DNA of 64,000 bases from Kuafuiihalomonas sp964473255 (GTDB taxonomy: Bacteria > Myxococcota > Kuafuiibacteriia > Kuafuiibacteriales > Kuafuiibacteriaceae): NCBI GenBank assembly GCA_964473255.1, contig CAYYOT010000007.1, forward strand, positions 1 to 64,000, given 5' to 3'. Positions 15,361 through 24,707 of the stretch are shown here, piece after piece. Within the stretch, counting starts at the first letter, position 1. Each line of letters opens with the position of its first letter. The notes below the pieces were generated by a model, which was not told the origin of the DNA, made no database searches, and saw nothing but the letters and a program-made list of their open reading frames with translations. The translations under genes were made by a program, and so were the position numbers.

Positions 15361-17096
15361 GCGTCGACGCGCTCTGCGCCCTGCTTTTCATCGTTCCCCC
15401 GTCCGGCAACTGGCGACCGCCCGAGCTCGAAGTGTCTCCTCCACCCCCGGTGGAGTCCTTCGATGACTTGCGGAGGGTCGCGCTTCAGTACTTGGGCCGC
15501 CCGTACGTGTGGGGCGGCGTCGGCACGCCGGGGATGGACTGTTCGGGGTTCACGTGTCGCGTGTTCGCCGAGTCCGGATACGCGATTCCCCGCGTCAGTC
15601 GCGACCAGGCGCGAACCGGAACGCCCGTCTCGCTCGACCGCATCGCGCCGGGCGACCTGCTGTTCTTCGCCGAGCGCGGACAGCCGGTGTCGCACGTTGG
15701 CATCTACCTCGGTTCCCGCCAGATGGTTCACGCATCGAGCGGCCAAGGCGAAGTGATCATCGACAGCGTCGACCGGCGCTGGTTCCGGGACCGGTTGGTT
15801 GGGGCTCGGCGCGTACTCTCGAGTACACTGACCGCGGGAGCCGACGACCTTCTGACGATCACCGAGCTCTCTGAGCACGATGGGGAGTTCCGCCTTTCAC
15901 CCCTCGTGCGAAAACGAGCCGCGGTGGAGGTCGATGGCCTCCAGCCGGAACTCCTCGGCGGAGGCCGCAGCTTTCTGGGCGTCCGCAGCGGGGTCTTGAC
16001 TCAGGACGGCCAGGCGGCAGCCGTCGTCGCACCGGAGGTGGGTCTCGCCTGGCCCAAGCACGGTGTTTCGCTCCAGCTGGGCCTGCCCATTCGTTTCGAC
16101 TCCGATGGCGCCGACATCGGTACCGTCGACGACTTTGGGGAGGCCCTTCGCTTCTTGAGGGAAGCGCGCGCCGGCCTGACGGGGGCCGACGTCGAGCTCG
16201 GGCTGCAGCGTGAGCGCGCCTACACGCTGGGGGCAGGACGAAGCGTGCTGGCGCACGCTCCGATGTTTGCCACGCGCACCGTGCCCGGGTTGGGGACCAC
16301 CGATTCCGCTCTCACCGCCTATGGCCGTGCCCGCATCGGCATCGTCGACACTCAGCTGTTGGTCGACGACGTCGTGGAGCCGGGCGTCGTCGGCGGCAGC
16401 GGGGGCCTGCGCTTCGACTCGGGCCTTGGTGCCCGCGTCGAGGGCGCCGTCGACCTGCGAACGGCCGACGAAGCCGACCTCGGCGCCGTCTATGGCGAGG
16501 CCTTCTTTCACAGCAGTCCTGACCGCACGGCGCAGGTTCTGGCCAATCTCGGCGGCGGAGCGACGCTCTTCGGTGACCGGCGGTCGGGTCTCATCGACGC
16601 GCAAACCGACTTCCGTTTCCTCTTGGGACGACGGCGCCAGGACGCGATCGGCTTCGGGGCTCGGATCGGTTATGCGTTCGACGGCGGCCTGTGGGAGCCG
16701 TTCGGACCAACCTATCCCGCAGGGCGCCAGGCGACCGCCGAGGCCTATGGCGAGGGCGGTGAGCGCGGCCTGGTCGGTGGTCGAGCACTGCTTCGCATTC
16801 AGAGCTTCGAGTTCACGGCACGATACGATCAGGCGTTGGCCGGGGCGCCGGGCCCCCTCGACCGGACGCTCGCCCTGTCCCTCGACCTGGGCGAGATCCC
16901 GTTGTCGGGGACACGAACCCTTTCTCTACGTACGGGATATGCCGTCCGCGCGCCCCTCGACGACGACTGGCGGGTCAACATCTTCTATCTCCGGAGCAGC
17001 ATTCGACTGTTCCGCTGGTTGGCGTTTGAAGCTTTTGCCCTGCGGGGGCCAGGCTGGGACGGCGGCGCGATGCTGCGCATCGACTGGGGATTCTAG
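15354..17096 (+). CDS. NlpC/P60 peptidase fused to a probable outer-membrane beta-barrel, 580 aa
   Basis: A short hydrophobic N-terminus (residues 2-16) is followed by an NlpC/P60 domain (about 35-150) with an intact triad: Cys63 in MDCSGF, His114 in SHVGIY and His126 in VHASSG. These enzymes cut peptide bonds in peptidoglycan stems. Residues about 165-580 look like an outer-membrane barrel: alternating hydrophobic strands (SIRLFRWLAFEAFAL, GGAMLRIDWGF), many Gly/Asp turns, and a C-terminal phenylalanine, the recognition signal for barrel assembly. A peptidase joined to a barrel would be tethered to the outer membrane. The GTG start overlaps the Rieske stop by 7 bases. The barrel part is inferred from composition and strand pattern, not from a named family. 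Confidence 0.8.
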   Translation: MLGVDALCALLFIVPPSGNWRPPELEVSPPPPVESFDDLRRVALQYLGRPYVWGGVGTPGMDCSGFTCRVFAESGYAIPRVSRDQARTGTPVSLDRIAPGDLLFFAERGQPVSHVGIYLGSRQMVHASSGQGEVIIDSVDRRWFRDRLVGARRVLSSTLTAGADDLLTITELSEHDGEFRLSPLVRKRAAVEVDGLQPELLGGGRSFLGVRSGVLTQDGQAAAVVAPEVGLAWPKHGVSLQLGLPIRFDSDGADIGTVDDFGEALRFLREARAGLTGADVELGLQRERAYTLGAGRSVLAHAPMFATRTVPGLGTTDSALTAYGRARIGIVDTQLLVDDVVEPGVVGGSGGLRFDSGLGARVEGAVDLRTADEADLGAVYGEAFFHSSPDRTAQVLANLGGGATLFGDRRSGLIDAQTDFRFLLGRRRQDAIGFGARIGYAFDGGLWEPFGPTYPAGRQATAEAYGEGGERGLVGGRALLRIQSFEFTARYDQALAGAPGPLDRTLALSLDLGEIPLSGTRTLSLRTGYAVRAPLDDDWRVNIFYLRSSIRLFRWLAFEAFALRGPGWDGGAMLRIDWGF

Positions 17097-17129
17097 TTCC
17101 CCGCTGGTGATCTGTGCTTGGATCACCGA

Positions 17130-18032
17130 GTGCGAAGCATAGGGGCGGTGGCCCTTCTATTGGCGCTCGCAGGCTGCGAGACGAAATACGACGAGCGGAG
17201 TTTCCGGCGAGCTGCGGAGGAGGCGTACTCCGACGTCCATCCGGGCTGGACGATCTACCGGCGGGAGGACGCGGAGACGATCTACGTTCGGGGCGACCAG
17301 CTCGACCGCCTCCCCGTCGACGAGCTGTTCGTGCGCTACGAGGAAAGCGGTCAAGGCGGCCGAGCCTTCTTCCGGGCCTGGAAGGAGGAGCAGCGCGCGG
17401 AGATCGAGGCTCGCCGCCGTACGCTGGACCAGTCGCGCCGACACGTGATTCCCATCGTGCGCAGCGGAAGCTGGGTTCGGGTCCAAGACCTCGCCGCGAT
17501 CGGACCGGAGCGCATCCAGAAGGACATTCGTCCCTGGCGCCAGGAGGTCACCGAGGATGTGTTTGTCGTTCTCGGGATTCCCGAGGAGAAGCTCGGATTC
17601 CGCTTCGCCTCCATCCGCGAGGTCGAAACGGCGACGACCACGGTCGAAGGAGGGTGGCTAGCCCAGGCCGTCCGAAACCTCGAGGCCCGTGTGGGCGTGG
17701 AACACGAGGGCGTCGAGGTACGGTCGGACGACGGTAAACTCCTCGCCGTCGACCTGCCCAATCTCGAGGGCATCTCGGGCCTCATCTTGAGCGAGGCCTT
17801 TCGGCGGTCCGTTTTGAAGCGGTTCAACAAGCCCGCGGTCGGCGCTGCCGTACCGATCCGCAACGTCCTTCTGCTCTTCGACCAAGATGAGTTCACGGCC
17901 AAGAAACCGGTCCGGGCTCGCGCCCACGAGCTCTACGACACGCAGAACCACCCCGGATTTCGGGGTCTGTTGCTCATCGAAGCGGACGGCGTTTCGCTGC
18001 TCGAGCCGGGGCAGCGCAAGGCGCCGCGTTGA
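17130..18032 (+). CDS. Lipoprotein, possibly DUF1444-like, 300 aa
   Basis: The GTG at 17130 gives a lipoprotein signal (MRSIGAVALLLALAGCETK, lipobox LAGC); a TTG at 17118 would add four residues. The mature part resembles DUF1444-type proteins in a few places: HVIPIVRSGSW, a WLAQAVRNLEARVG helix and the following strand. It has no recognisable catalytic residues. It starts 33 bases after the barrel-peptidase gene and its stop overlaps the oxidoreductase start, so it belongs to the same transcription unit. A structural or chaperone role at the inner face of the outer membrane is a guess. Confidence 0.65.
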   Translation: MRSIGAVALLLALAGCETKYDERSFRRAAEEAYSDVHPGWTIYRREDAETIYVRGDQLDRLPVDELFVRYEESGQGGRAFFRAWKEEQRAEIEARRRTLDQSRRHVIPIVRSGSWVRVQDLAAIGPERIQKDIRPWRQEVTEDVFVVLGIPEEKLGFRFASIREVETATTTVEGGWLAQAVRNLEARVGVEHEGVEVRSDDGKLLAVDLPNLEGISGLILSEAFRRSVLKRFNKPAVGAAVPIRNVLLLFDQDEFTAKKPVRARAHELYDTQNHPGFRGLLLIEADGVSLLEPGQRKAPR

Positions 18033-19153
18033 GCAACGAGCCGACCTCCGACTTCGGCTGGTGGAATGGCTCGCTCGCGCTCGGACCGCCGCCTCGAGAG
18101 ATCGAAGCCGACCTGGTCGTCGTGGGGCTCGGGGGCTCGGGGCTCGCCGCGGTTCATGCCGGGCTCGATCGAGGACTGACCGTCGTTGGGATCGATGCCG
18201 GACCAGTGGCCGGCGGGGCGGCTGGCCGGAACGGAGGTTTCCTTCTGGCTGGGTTGGCGGCCTTTCATCACGATGCCAAGGCTCGATGGGGCCAGGATGC
18301 GGTCCGTTGGTACCGCGCCACGGAAGCCGAGCGCGAGCGCATGATCGCCGAAACCCCGGCGTGCGTGCGCCGCGTCGGGTCCTTACGGCGCGCGATGAGC
18401 GATGAGGAGTCCGACGACTGCCGAAGGCAGCTCGCCGAGATGCGCGCGGACGGGATCGAGGCGCGGTGGTCGGCCGACGGCGATGGGGAGGGTGTCCTCA
18501 CCCCCAGGGACGCGGTTTTCGAGCCGCATCGGCGGGCCCGTACGCTCGCCAAGCGAGCGTTGCGTCGGGGAGCCCGGCTCTTCGAGAACACGCGGGCGGA
18601 GCACGTCGACGATGGGGTGGTCGAGACCGCGCACGGTCGGGTTCGCGGTCGACATGTCGTCCTCGCCACCGACGGTGCCGCGGCGGACTGGATCGCTGGC
18701 CTCACCACCGTGCGCCTCCAGATGCTGGCCACCGAGCCCGATCCCGCCGTCCGCATACGTCGTGCCGTCTATGCGCGGTGGGGGTACGACTACTGGCAGC
18801 AGCGACACGACGGTTCACTCTTCGTCGGTGGCGGACGAGATGTGGGGGGACGCCGCGAAGAGACCTCGAGACGCGAGCCGTCGGCTCGCGTTCAAGACCA
18901 CATCGAAGGGCTGCTACGCGGCGTGATCGGGTCTGCTGCGCCGATCCGGTGCCGCTGGGCGGCCTCGGTCACGTACACGGCGGACGGTCGCCCCAGAATG
19001 ACCGAGCTCTCCCGCGACGCCTGGGTGGTCGGCGGCTATTCGGGCACGGGCAACGTGGTCGGTTCGCTTCTCGGCCGCGCCGCGGTCGAGACGATGGTGA
19101 CGGGCCGACTCGCGGAAGCGGCGGCTCTTATGGCGCCGCCGGCCGGTCCGTGA
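18029..19153 (+). CDS. FAD-dependent oxidoreductase (DAO family), 374 aa
   Basis: A dinucleotide-binding Rossmann motif (VVVGLGGSGLAAVHAGLDRG, about residues 28-47) and the closing flavin strand (VVGGYSGTGNVVGSLLGRAA, about 335-355) define a D-amino-acid-oxidase-type flavoenzyme. Further signs are GRNGGFLLAG, VVLATDGAAADW and FVGGGRDVGG. Such enzymes oxidise amines or amino acids; the substrate is unknown. The TTG start overlaps the stop of the lipoprotein gene (TTGA). No signal peptide, so it is cytosolic. The 3' end overlaps the convergent lipoprotein gene by 26 bases. It is the last gene of the 13-19 kb cassette. Confidence 0.85.
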   Translation: MSNEPTSDFGWWNGSLALGPPPREIEADLVVVGLGGSGLAAVHAGLDRGLTVVGIDAGPVAGGAAGRNGGFLLAGLAAFHHDAKARWGQDAVRWYRATEAERERMIAETPACVRRVGSLRRAMSDEESDDCRRQLAEMRADGIEARWSADGDGEGVLTPRDAVFEPHRRARTLAKRALRRGARLFENTRAEHVDDGVVETAHGRVRGRHVVLATDGAAADWIAGLTTVRLQMLATEPDPAVRIRRAVYARWGYDYWQQRHDGSLFVGGGRDVGGRREETSRREPSARVQDHIEGLLRGVIGSAAPIRCRWAASVTYTADGRPRMTELSRDAWVVGGYSGTGNVVGSLLGRAAVETMVTGRLAEAAALMAPPAGP

Positions 19154-21308
19154 GGATCAGGTCGTAATCCAGAGACACGTTGGCCGTTATCCGGAGGAAG
19201 TAATCCTGCGGAGGCTGGTTGAAGGTGACCTGGTTCGTGGTGGTGACGATTTCGTTGCCGAACCGGTCCGTGATCTGGATGCCCACCGGTTGTCCGCCGC
19301 TGTTGGCGAAGATGTCGAGGGGGAATGCAGGGGCGGTCAGTCGATAGAAATCGGGGTCTCCGGGCTCGGTGCTGCCCTGAACCACGAAGGGGAAGGCATC
19401 GATCACGATCGGCGTCTGGTTGCTGTTGTTGTTGGGCTCCACTTCGTCCTGGGGCGCGATGACCTCGTAGTCCGCCCGCATCTTGAACGAGAACTGCTGA
19501 AACAGCGGGTTCACGACGGAGACCAGATAGGGGACGTCCGCCTCCTCGAGGACGGCAGCATTTCGCGCGAAGCCGAAACCGCCCGGGGCGTCGGCGAGCA
19601 GCCCCATGCCATCGACGCCGAGGATCTGTAGCTGCGGGCCGATCGGCTGAGCCCCGGCGTCGTCCGGATTGTTCCCCATACGCGCCGGGTCGATGTACAG
19701 ATCGGCGACGATCACCTCACCGGGCTCGGTCGCCGGTCGGATCAACTCGACTCTGCCGGTATCGTTGACCGGGACGACGATGGTCCGGGTGTCGCTGCGC
19801 GTGATCGCCGTGTTGTTCGCCCGAGGCAGGCACTGAGCGAGGATCGTATAGGTCAGCAGCGGTCCGCCGACCGCGTCCGCGTCCGGGTCCAGGTTCGGCG
19901 CGTGATTGACCCGCAGGAGGTAGGTGCCGCTCTCGGGAAACACGGCCGTGATCGCGGCGGACCCGGGGTCGTCGCGCTCGTTCGTGAACAGGGTGACGTT
20001 GCCGCCGCCTCGCCTTTGCAGGAGATCGAACGCCGGAATGAAAGCATCGCCGGTCTCGGCGACCGAGAAGCGGACCGTGTCCCCGGCCACGGCCACGAAC
20101 TCGTACCAGTCTTCGTCGCGAATGAACGGCTTTGCTTCGATGTCGCCCTGGGTGGCTTCGCGCGCCGGAGCCACGCACGGATTCGGAAACTGGAGAGGAT
20201 TGGCGACGTCGGGAGAATCGTTGGGCTCCCTCTCGTTGCGCACTTCTTCGCGCTCGACGGTCACCAGCTGCCGGAAGGCACTCTCGTCGTCGTCCCATTC
20301 GGCGTCATCCGGACCCACCCGTCGTCGGTGATCGAGGACCAGCCGGACCGGGATCTCTGCCGGGACGTCTTCGAGCAGAATTTGCGAGTCGGTGAATCCG
20401 CGACCCACGTCGTCGTTCTCGTACACCATCGGCTCGTCGCCGAGCTCGACGATCAGGATGGTGTCGTAACCGAACGCCTCCGCTCCGTTGCCGAAGAGGG
20501 TCTTGGCTTCGAAGAAGGTGAACCGCTCGGGGCCCGGGATATCCGGGTCGTCGTACATCGTGGCCTCCAGAATGGAGACCGCATCGGGGTCCTCCTGGAG
20601 GAAGAATGTCCGGTCGGTGAAGGGAAGCTCGACCCTGCGGGTCGACTTCTCGACGGTCTCGATCGAGAGGGCGTAGGCGTTCCGATCGCTCCCGCGCGGC
20701 GTGTCGCCGAACAGGCCTCGCCGGTCTCCGACCATGACCTCGTAGGTCCCGGCGGTCGGGAAATAGACTTCACGGGAGGCCTCGAACCGGCCTTCGGCCT
20801 CACGGGACGCATAGGCTTCGCCCTGCACGGAGAAGGCAGGCTCGAGTCGCGACTGCGAGGTCGACCGAACCATCCGGATGCGCAGGGTCGTGCGCGCTTC
20901 GACCGTCAGGGCGAAGCGGTCGACGGCCTGGGTGTTCGAACGCGGGGTCTCGATGATGCCGCGGACCTCGCGAATCTGTCCGAGAGGGACGAGCTCGATC
21001 GCCTGCGCGGTCTCGTCGTTGGGTTCGGACTCGTCGAGGAAGACGCAGGGGTCATCGCCGGAGAGCGCCGCCGCGTTGGGCGTCGCCGGGCAGGAATCGC
21101 ACACGTCGCCGATTCCGTCGCCGTCGCGGTCTCGCTGCTCGGAGTTCGCGTCGTTCGGGCAGTTGTCTTCTTCGTTCAGCCAATCGTCGCCATCGACGTC
21201 GTCGGGTGAGGGGCCAGGATCGACCCCCCCCCCGTTGCCGGTCCCGCTGTCGCCGCAGGCCAGCGCGAAGGCGAGGCCGAAGACCGGGATCAGGATGCGT
21301 GTACGCAT
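19128..21308 (-). CDS. Lipoprotein with thrombospondin-type Ca-binding segment and PPC-like repeats, 726 aa
   Basis: The ATG at 21308 starts a lipoprotein signal (MRTRILIPVFGLAFALACGD, lipobox LAC). Next come Asp-rich calcium-binding loops of thrombospondin type 3 kind (DGDDWLNEEDNCPND, then RDRDGDGIGDVCDSCP). The remainder carries three segments that open with an EPN motif (SEPNDETAQ, NEREPNDSPDV, VEPNNNSNQ), the hallmark of bacterial pre-peptidase C-terminal (PPC) domains, each followed by strand-rich sequence. It is a surface or periplasmic scaffold rather than an enzyme. A purine-rich GAGGAGAG lies just upstream of the start. A longer frame upstream (to 21536) is not used because it lacks the signal. 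Confidence 0.85.
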   Translation of the reverse strand: MRTRILIPVFGLAFALACGDSGTGNGGGVDPGPSPDDVDGDDWLNEEDNCPNDANSEQRDRDGDGIGDVCDSCPATPNAAALSGDDPCVFLDESEPNDETAQAIELVPLGQIREVRGIIETPRSNTQAVDRFALTVEARTTLRIRMVRSTSQSRLEPAFSVQGEAYASREAEGRFEASREVYFPTAGTYEVMVGDRRGLFGDTPRGSDRNAYALSIETVEKSTRRVELPFTDRTFFLQEDPDAVSILEATMYDDPDIPGPERFTFFEAKTLFGNGAEAFGYDTILIVELGDEPMVYENDDVGRGFTDSQILLEDVPAEIPVRLVLDHRRRVGPDDAEWDDDESAFRQLVTVEREEVRNEREPNDSPDVANPLQFPNPCVAPAREATQGDIEAKPFIRDEDWYEFVAVAGDTVRFSVAETGDAFIPAFDLLQRRGGGNVTLFTNERDDPGSAAITAVFPESGTYLLRVNHAPNLDPDADAVGGPLLTYTILAQCLPRANNTAITRSDTRTIVVPVNDTGRVELIRPATEPGEVIVADLYIDPARMGNNPDDAGAQPIGPQLQILGVDGMGLLADAPGGFGFARNAAVLEEADVPYLVSVVNPLFQQFSFKMRADYEVIAPQDEVEPNNNSNQTPIVIDAFPFVVQGSTEPGDPDFYRLTAPAFPLDIFANSGGQPVGIQITDRFGNEIVTTTNQVTFNQPPQDYFLRITANVSLDYDLILTDRPAAP

Positions 21309-21384
21309 GCTTGGGGTACTCTCCTCATGCCGGCATCGGCGCGATTTCCCAGCGCTCGATTTCGGCGCACGGACGCTAGCAGAC

Positions 21385-22356
21385 TTATCGGTTGCCCCCA
21401 ACCGCGCTTTTTGCCGGCCGTTTGCGCGGGGGTCGCACTTCTTCCACCCAGGCCGGCACGCCGCCGAGACGGAGCTCGTCGCGAGCCGAGTCCGCGGCCC
21501 GTTTGGAAGTGAAGAGGGCGACGAACGCCCCGCCATCGCCTCCCGCCCCGCTCATCTTCGCCCCGAGCGCCCCCGCCTGTTGAGCGGTGTGGATGGCGGA
21601 TGCGACGCCGGTCGAGACGAGACCCAGGCCGGCGAGCACGCCGTGGGCGAGGTTCATCGCGACCCCGAGTCGCTCACCGTCCCCGGTCTTCATCGCCCGG
21701 ATTCCGGCGGTCGCGGACTGGCCCAGCGTTTCCATCGCGGCTTCCATCAAGGCCGGGCTCGTGCGCTTGAGGTCCGCGACCTGGCGCACGACGGTTCGGG
21801 TCCCTCCGTGCGCACCGACTGCGCCCACGACGAAGTGAAAGCTCTTCGTGATGGGGATGGGCTTGGCGGTGACCAGGCGCCCGTCCCGCTGGAACTGAAT
21901 CAGGCGTCCAGCGAGGCAGATCGCGGGGTCCAGGCCCGAGGGTTTGGCGTGAGCGACGCGCTCGGTGCGGAGCGCCAAGGCGAGGCCTTCGTCGAAGCCG
22001 GGCGAGGGTCGCCCCTCGATTGCGAATCGAGCTCGCATCAGTGCCACCGCGAGCGCTGCCGATGAGCCCAACCCCGACATTGGAGGAAACCCGAAACGGA
22101 CCACCACATCCACCCGCGAGAGCCACCGCCCGAGAGCTCGTTTCACCAGCTCCCGCGGCGAAGCGGCCCTTCGAGACAAGGGCACGGTCACATCGTCGTC
22201 GGCCTCGAGCCGAATGTGGCCCGAGCCCGGGCCGACCTCGACCCGGATCGTGCGGGCGAGGGGGAAGCCGACGGCCGTCGTCCCGTAGACCACCGCGTGC
22301 TCACCGAGCAGGATGACCTTGCCGGGGGCCTCGGTGCGCACCGGGTCCGAGAACAT
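21385..22356 (-). CDS. mvk: Mevalonate kinase, 323 aa
   Basis: GHMP-family kinase with all three family motifs: GKVILLGEHAVVYG near the N-terminus, PPMSGLGSSAALAVALM (ATP loop) in the middle and KMSGAGGDGGAFVAL near the C-terminus; KPSGLDPAICLAG holds the catalytic Asp. LLGEHAVVYG is typical of mevalonate kinase rather than galacto- or homoserine kinase. It phosphorylates mevalonate in the mevalonate route to isoprenoids, in the cytosol. The start at 22356 follows a G-rich stretch and begins the conserved domain; the longer frame to 22521 crosses the divergent ppk1 gene. No other mevalonate-pathway gene is in the window. The start is 94 bases from ppk1. Confidence 0.9.
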   Translation of the reverse strand: MFSDPVRTEAPGKVILLGEHAVVYGTTAVGFPLARTIRVEVGPGSGHIRLEADDDVTVPLSRRAASPRELVKRALGRWLSRVDVVVRFGFPPMSGLGSSAALAVALMRARFAIEGRPSPGFDEGLALALRTERVAHAKPSGLDPAICLAGRLIQFQRDGRLVTAKPIPITKSFHFVVGAVGAHGGTRTVVRQVADLKRTSPALMEAAMETLGQSATAGIRAMKTGDGERLGVAMNLAHGVLAGLGLVSTGVASAIHTAQQAGALGAKMSGAGGDGGAFVALFTSKRAADSARDELRLGGVPAWVEEVRPPRKRPAKSAVGGNR

Positions 22357-22438
22357 GCCCCGCCCCCCTAATGGCCCGAGCGTTCGACCGCAATGAGGAA
22401 CCCGAACAGGTTGGCCTTTTCCCTTTTGCCGGGTGCGG

Positions 22439-22444
22439 TATCCT
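22439..22444 (+). promoter_or_regulatory. Candidate -10 box TATCCT for ppk1
   Basis: TATCCT is followed by exactly 6 bases and the ppk1 ATG, the geometry expected of a leaderless transcript. No convincing -35 lies at the usual distance, and no Shine-Dalgarno sequence precedes the ATG, which supports a leaderless start. Confidence 0.4.
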
Positions 22445-22450
22445 GACCGC

Positions 22451-24610
22451 ATGGCGAGATCCGAAGGATCCGGCCCCACGGTGGCCCGGATCAGGGGAAA
22501 AACTGATGGGGTCTTCGCCAACCGCGAGCTCAGCTTCCTTCAGTTCAACCGCCGTATCGTCGATGAAGCCAGGGACCCGGATGTTCCCCTGCTGGAGCGC
22601 CTCAAGTTCGTGTCGATCGTGGGCGCCAACCTGGACGAATTCTTCATGATCCGGGTCGCGGGCCTCAAACAGCAGGTCAAGAGCGGCTCGCTCGAGGTGG
22701 GACCTGACGGGATGACCCCGTCCGAGCAGCTGAGGGCGATCCGAGAGGAGGTCTCCGCTCAGGTTGCCGAGACCGAGAGCATTCTCCTGGATGAGCTTGT
22801 GCCCGCGCTCCATGAAGAGGGCATCCATCTCCTGTCGGTCGACGAGCTCGACGAGGAAGCGCAGGCCGGCCTGTCCCACTTCTTTCGAGAGCAGCTCTTC
22901 GGGATGCTCACCCCGCTGGCGGTCGACCCGGGTCACCCCTTTCCGCTGCTCCGAAACCGCTGCTTGAATCTCGCGGTCCATCTGCTGCCCGCCGGAGCGC
23001 CGCCGGACTCGATGCCGCTCCTCGCGGTGATTCAAGTACCTTCCTTGCTCTCGCGGGTGGTCCCCGTGGCCCAGCCGGGCGTCCTTTCCCTGGTTCTCAT
23101 CGAAGACGCCATCCGGCATCACGTCGGCGCCCTGTTTCCCAGCATGCAAATCCTGGAATGCATTCCCTTCCGGGTTCTCCGAAACTGGGATCTGTCGTTC
23201 GACGAAGATGAGCAGGACGACCTTCTTTCGACGGTTCAGCGGGAACTGCGACGCCGCTGGCGACTGGACGCCGTTCGCTTGGAGGTCGACGCCGAGGCGT
23301 CGGATGGTCTCATCGATCGCTTGAGGTCGTCGCTGGACCTTTCGCCCGGTGACGTTCAGCGACTTCGCGGTCCAGTCGCTCTGACCGACCTCGGTCTCGT
23401 GCTCGATCGGGTTGGTCGTTCCGATCTGCGCGACGAGCCCTTCGAACCGGTCCTGCCTGCTCCCTTTCGGGAGCAGGGCATATTCGAGGCCATCCGGGCG
23501 AAGGACCTCCTTCTCCATCATCCGTACGACTCCTACGAGCCGGTTCTCGACTTGCTCGACAAGGCGGCCGACGACCCCCACGTTCTGGCGATCAAACAGA
23601 CGCTCTATCGGGTGAATCGGGAATCACCGCTCCTGCGGTCGTTGACCCGCGCGGCAGAAAACGGAAAGCAGGTGACCGCCCTCGTCGAGCTGAAAGCTCG
23701 CTTCGACGAGGAGGTCAACGTGGAGTGGGCGCGCCGACTCGAGGAGGCCGGCGTCCACGTCGTCTACGGACTCCTGGGGCTCAAGACCCACTGCAAGATC
23801 ACGCTGGTCGTCCGTCGCGAGTTGGACGGAATCCGCCGCTATGTCCACCTGGGAACGGGCAACTACAACGACAGTACGGCCCGAATATACTCGGACCTCT
23901 CGCTCTTCACGTGTCGGGAGGAGGTTTCACGCGACATATCCGCGCTCTTCAATCTTCTGACCGGCTACTCGGCTCCACCGCAGTGGGAGCGCCTCGCGGT
24001 GGCGCCCTTGGGGCTTCGCCGACGGGTCGTGGGGCTCGTACACGGCGCTCGCGATGCAGCCCGGGAAGGGCGTCGAGCTCGCATCGTCTTCAAGAGCAAT
24101 GCGCTGATCGACCCGGCGACCATTGAAGCGCTGGTCGAGGCCTCGCAGGCCGGGGCCGAGGTCGTTCTCCTCATCCGCGGTCCTTGCACCCTTCAGGTCG
24201 GCATACCGGGGCTGACCGACCGCATCATCGTCCGGACGATCGTCGACCGCTTTCTGGAGCACAGTCGAATTTTTTACTTCGCCATCGACGACGATGAAGA
24301 GGTCTTCATCACCAGCACCGACGTCATGCCGAGGAACTTCGATACCCGGATCGAGGTGATGCTCCCCGTCGAAGACGAGACCATCAAGCGACGGATCATC
24401 GACGAAATCCTGGCCACCGAGCTGCAGGATGACGTCAAGTCGGCCTTCCTCGGCTCCGATGGGCGATTTCATCGCCGCAACAAAGCCAGCGGCGGCTTTC
24501 GCGCGCAGAACGAGTTCATGCGAAGGGCTCGTCTGCGGGCGGCCGACGAACCGCGGCGTCCCTCGCGGCCAGCCCGTGGCGTCTCGCTGGAGGCCTGGCC
24601 GGAGCGCTGA
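22451..24610 (+). CDS. ppk1: Polyphosphate kinase 1, 719 aa
   Basis: Standard Ppk1 length and domain order: N-terminal domain with NRELSFLQFNRRIVDEA and VGANLDEFFMIRV, head domain, and two catalytic C-terminal domains. The autophosphorylated His lies in GLKTHCKITLVVRRE, followed by YVHLGTGNYNDSTARIYSD; the second phospholipase-D-like domain ends in STDVMPRNFDTRIEV. The enzyme reversibly polymerises the gamma phosphate of ATP into polyphosphate and is membrane associated. The ATG at 22451 is used; an in-frame GTG 18 bases upstream would place the start before the TATCCT box. Divergent from mevalonate kinase. Confidence 0.97.
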   Translation: MARSEGSGPTVARIRGKTDGVFANRELSFLQFNRRIVDEARDPDVPLLERLKFVSIVGANLDEFFMIRVAGLKQQVKSGSLEVGPDGMTPSEQLRAIREEVSAQVAETESILLDELVPALHEEGIHLLSVDELDEEAQAGLSHFFREQLFGMLTPLAVDPGHPFPLLRNRCLNLAVHLLPAGAPPDSMPLLAVIQVPSLLSRVVPVAQPGVLSLVLIEDAIRHHVGALFPSMQILECIPFRVLRNWDLSFDEDEQDDLLSTVQRELRRRWRLDAVRLEVDAEASDGLIDRLRSSLDLSPGDVQRLRGPVALTDLGLVLDRVGRSDLRDEPFEPVLPAPFREQGIFEAIRAKDLLLHHPYDSYEPVLDLLDKAADDPHVLAIKQTLYRVNRESPLLRSLTRAAENGKQVTALVELKARFDEEVNVEWARRLEEAGVHVVYGLLGLKTHCKITLVVRRELDGIRRYVHLGTGNYNDSTARIYSDLSLFTCREEVSRDISALFNLLTGYSAPPQWERLAVAPLGLRRRVVGLVHGARDAAREGRRARIVFKSNALIDPATIEALVEASQAGAEVVLLIRGPCTLQVGIPGLTDRIIVRTIVDRFLEHSRIFYFAIDDDEEVFITSTDVMPRNFDTRIEVMLPVEDETIKRRIIDEILATELQDDVKSAFLGSDGRFHRRNKASGGFRAQNEFMRRARLRAADEPRRPSRPARGVSLEAWPER

Positions 24611-24707
24611 CCGGAAGGGACCAGCGCATGTTGGACTTGGATCCTCGTTGCTTTGCCGCTAGTGAAGACGGACCGCAGGCCTCCTGGATTCGCCTGCGAC
24701 CGGGACC

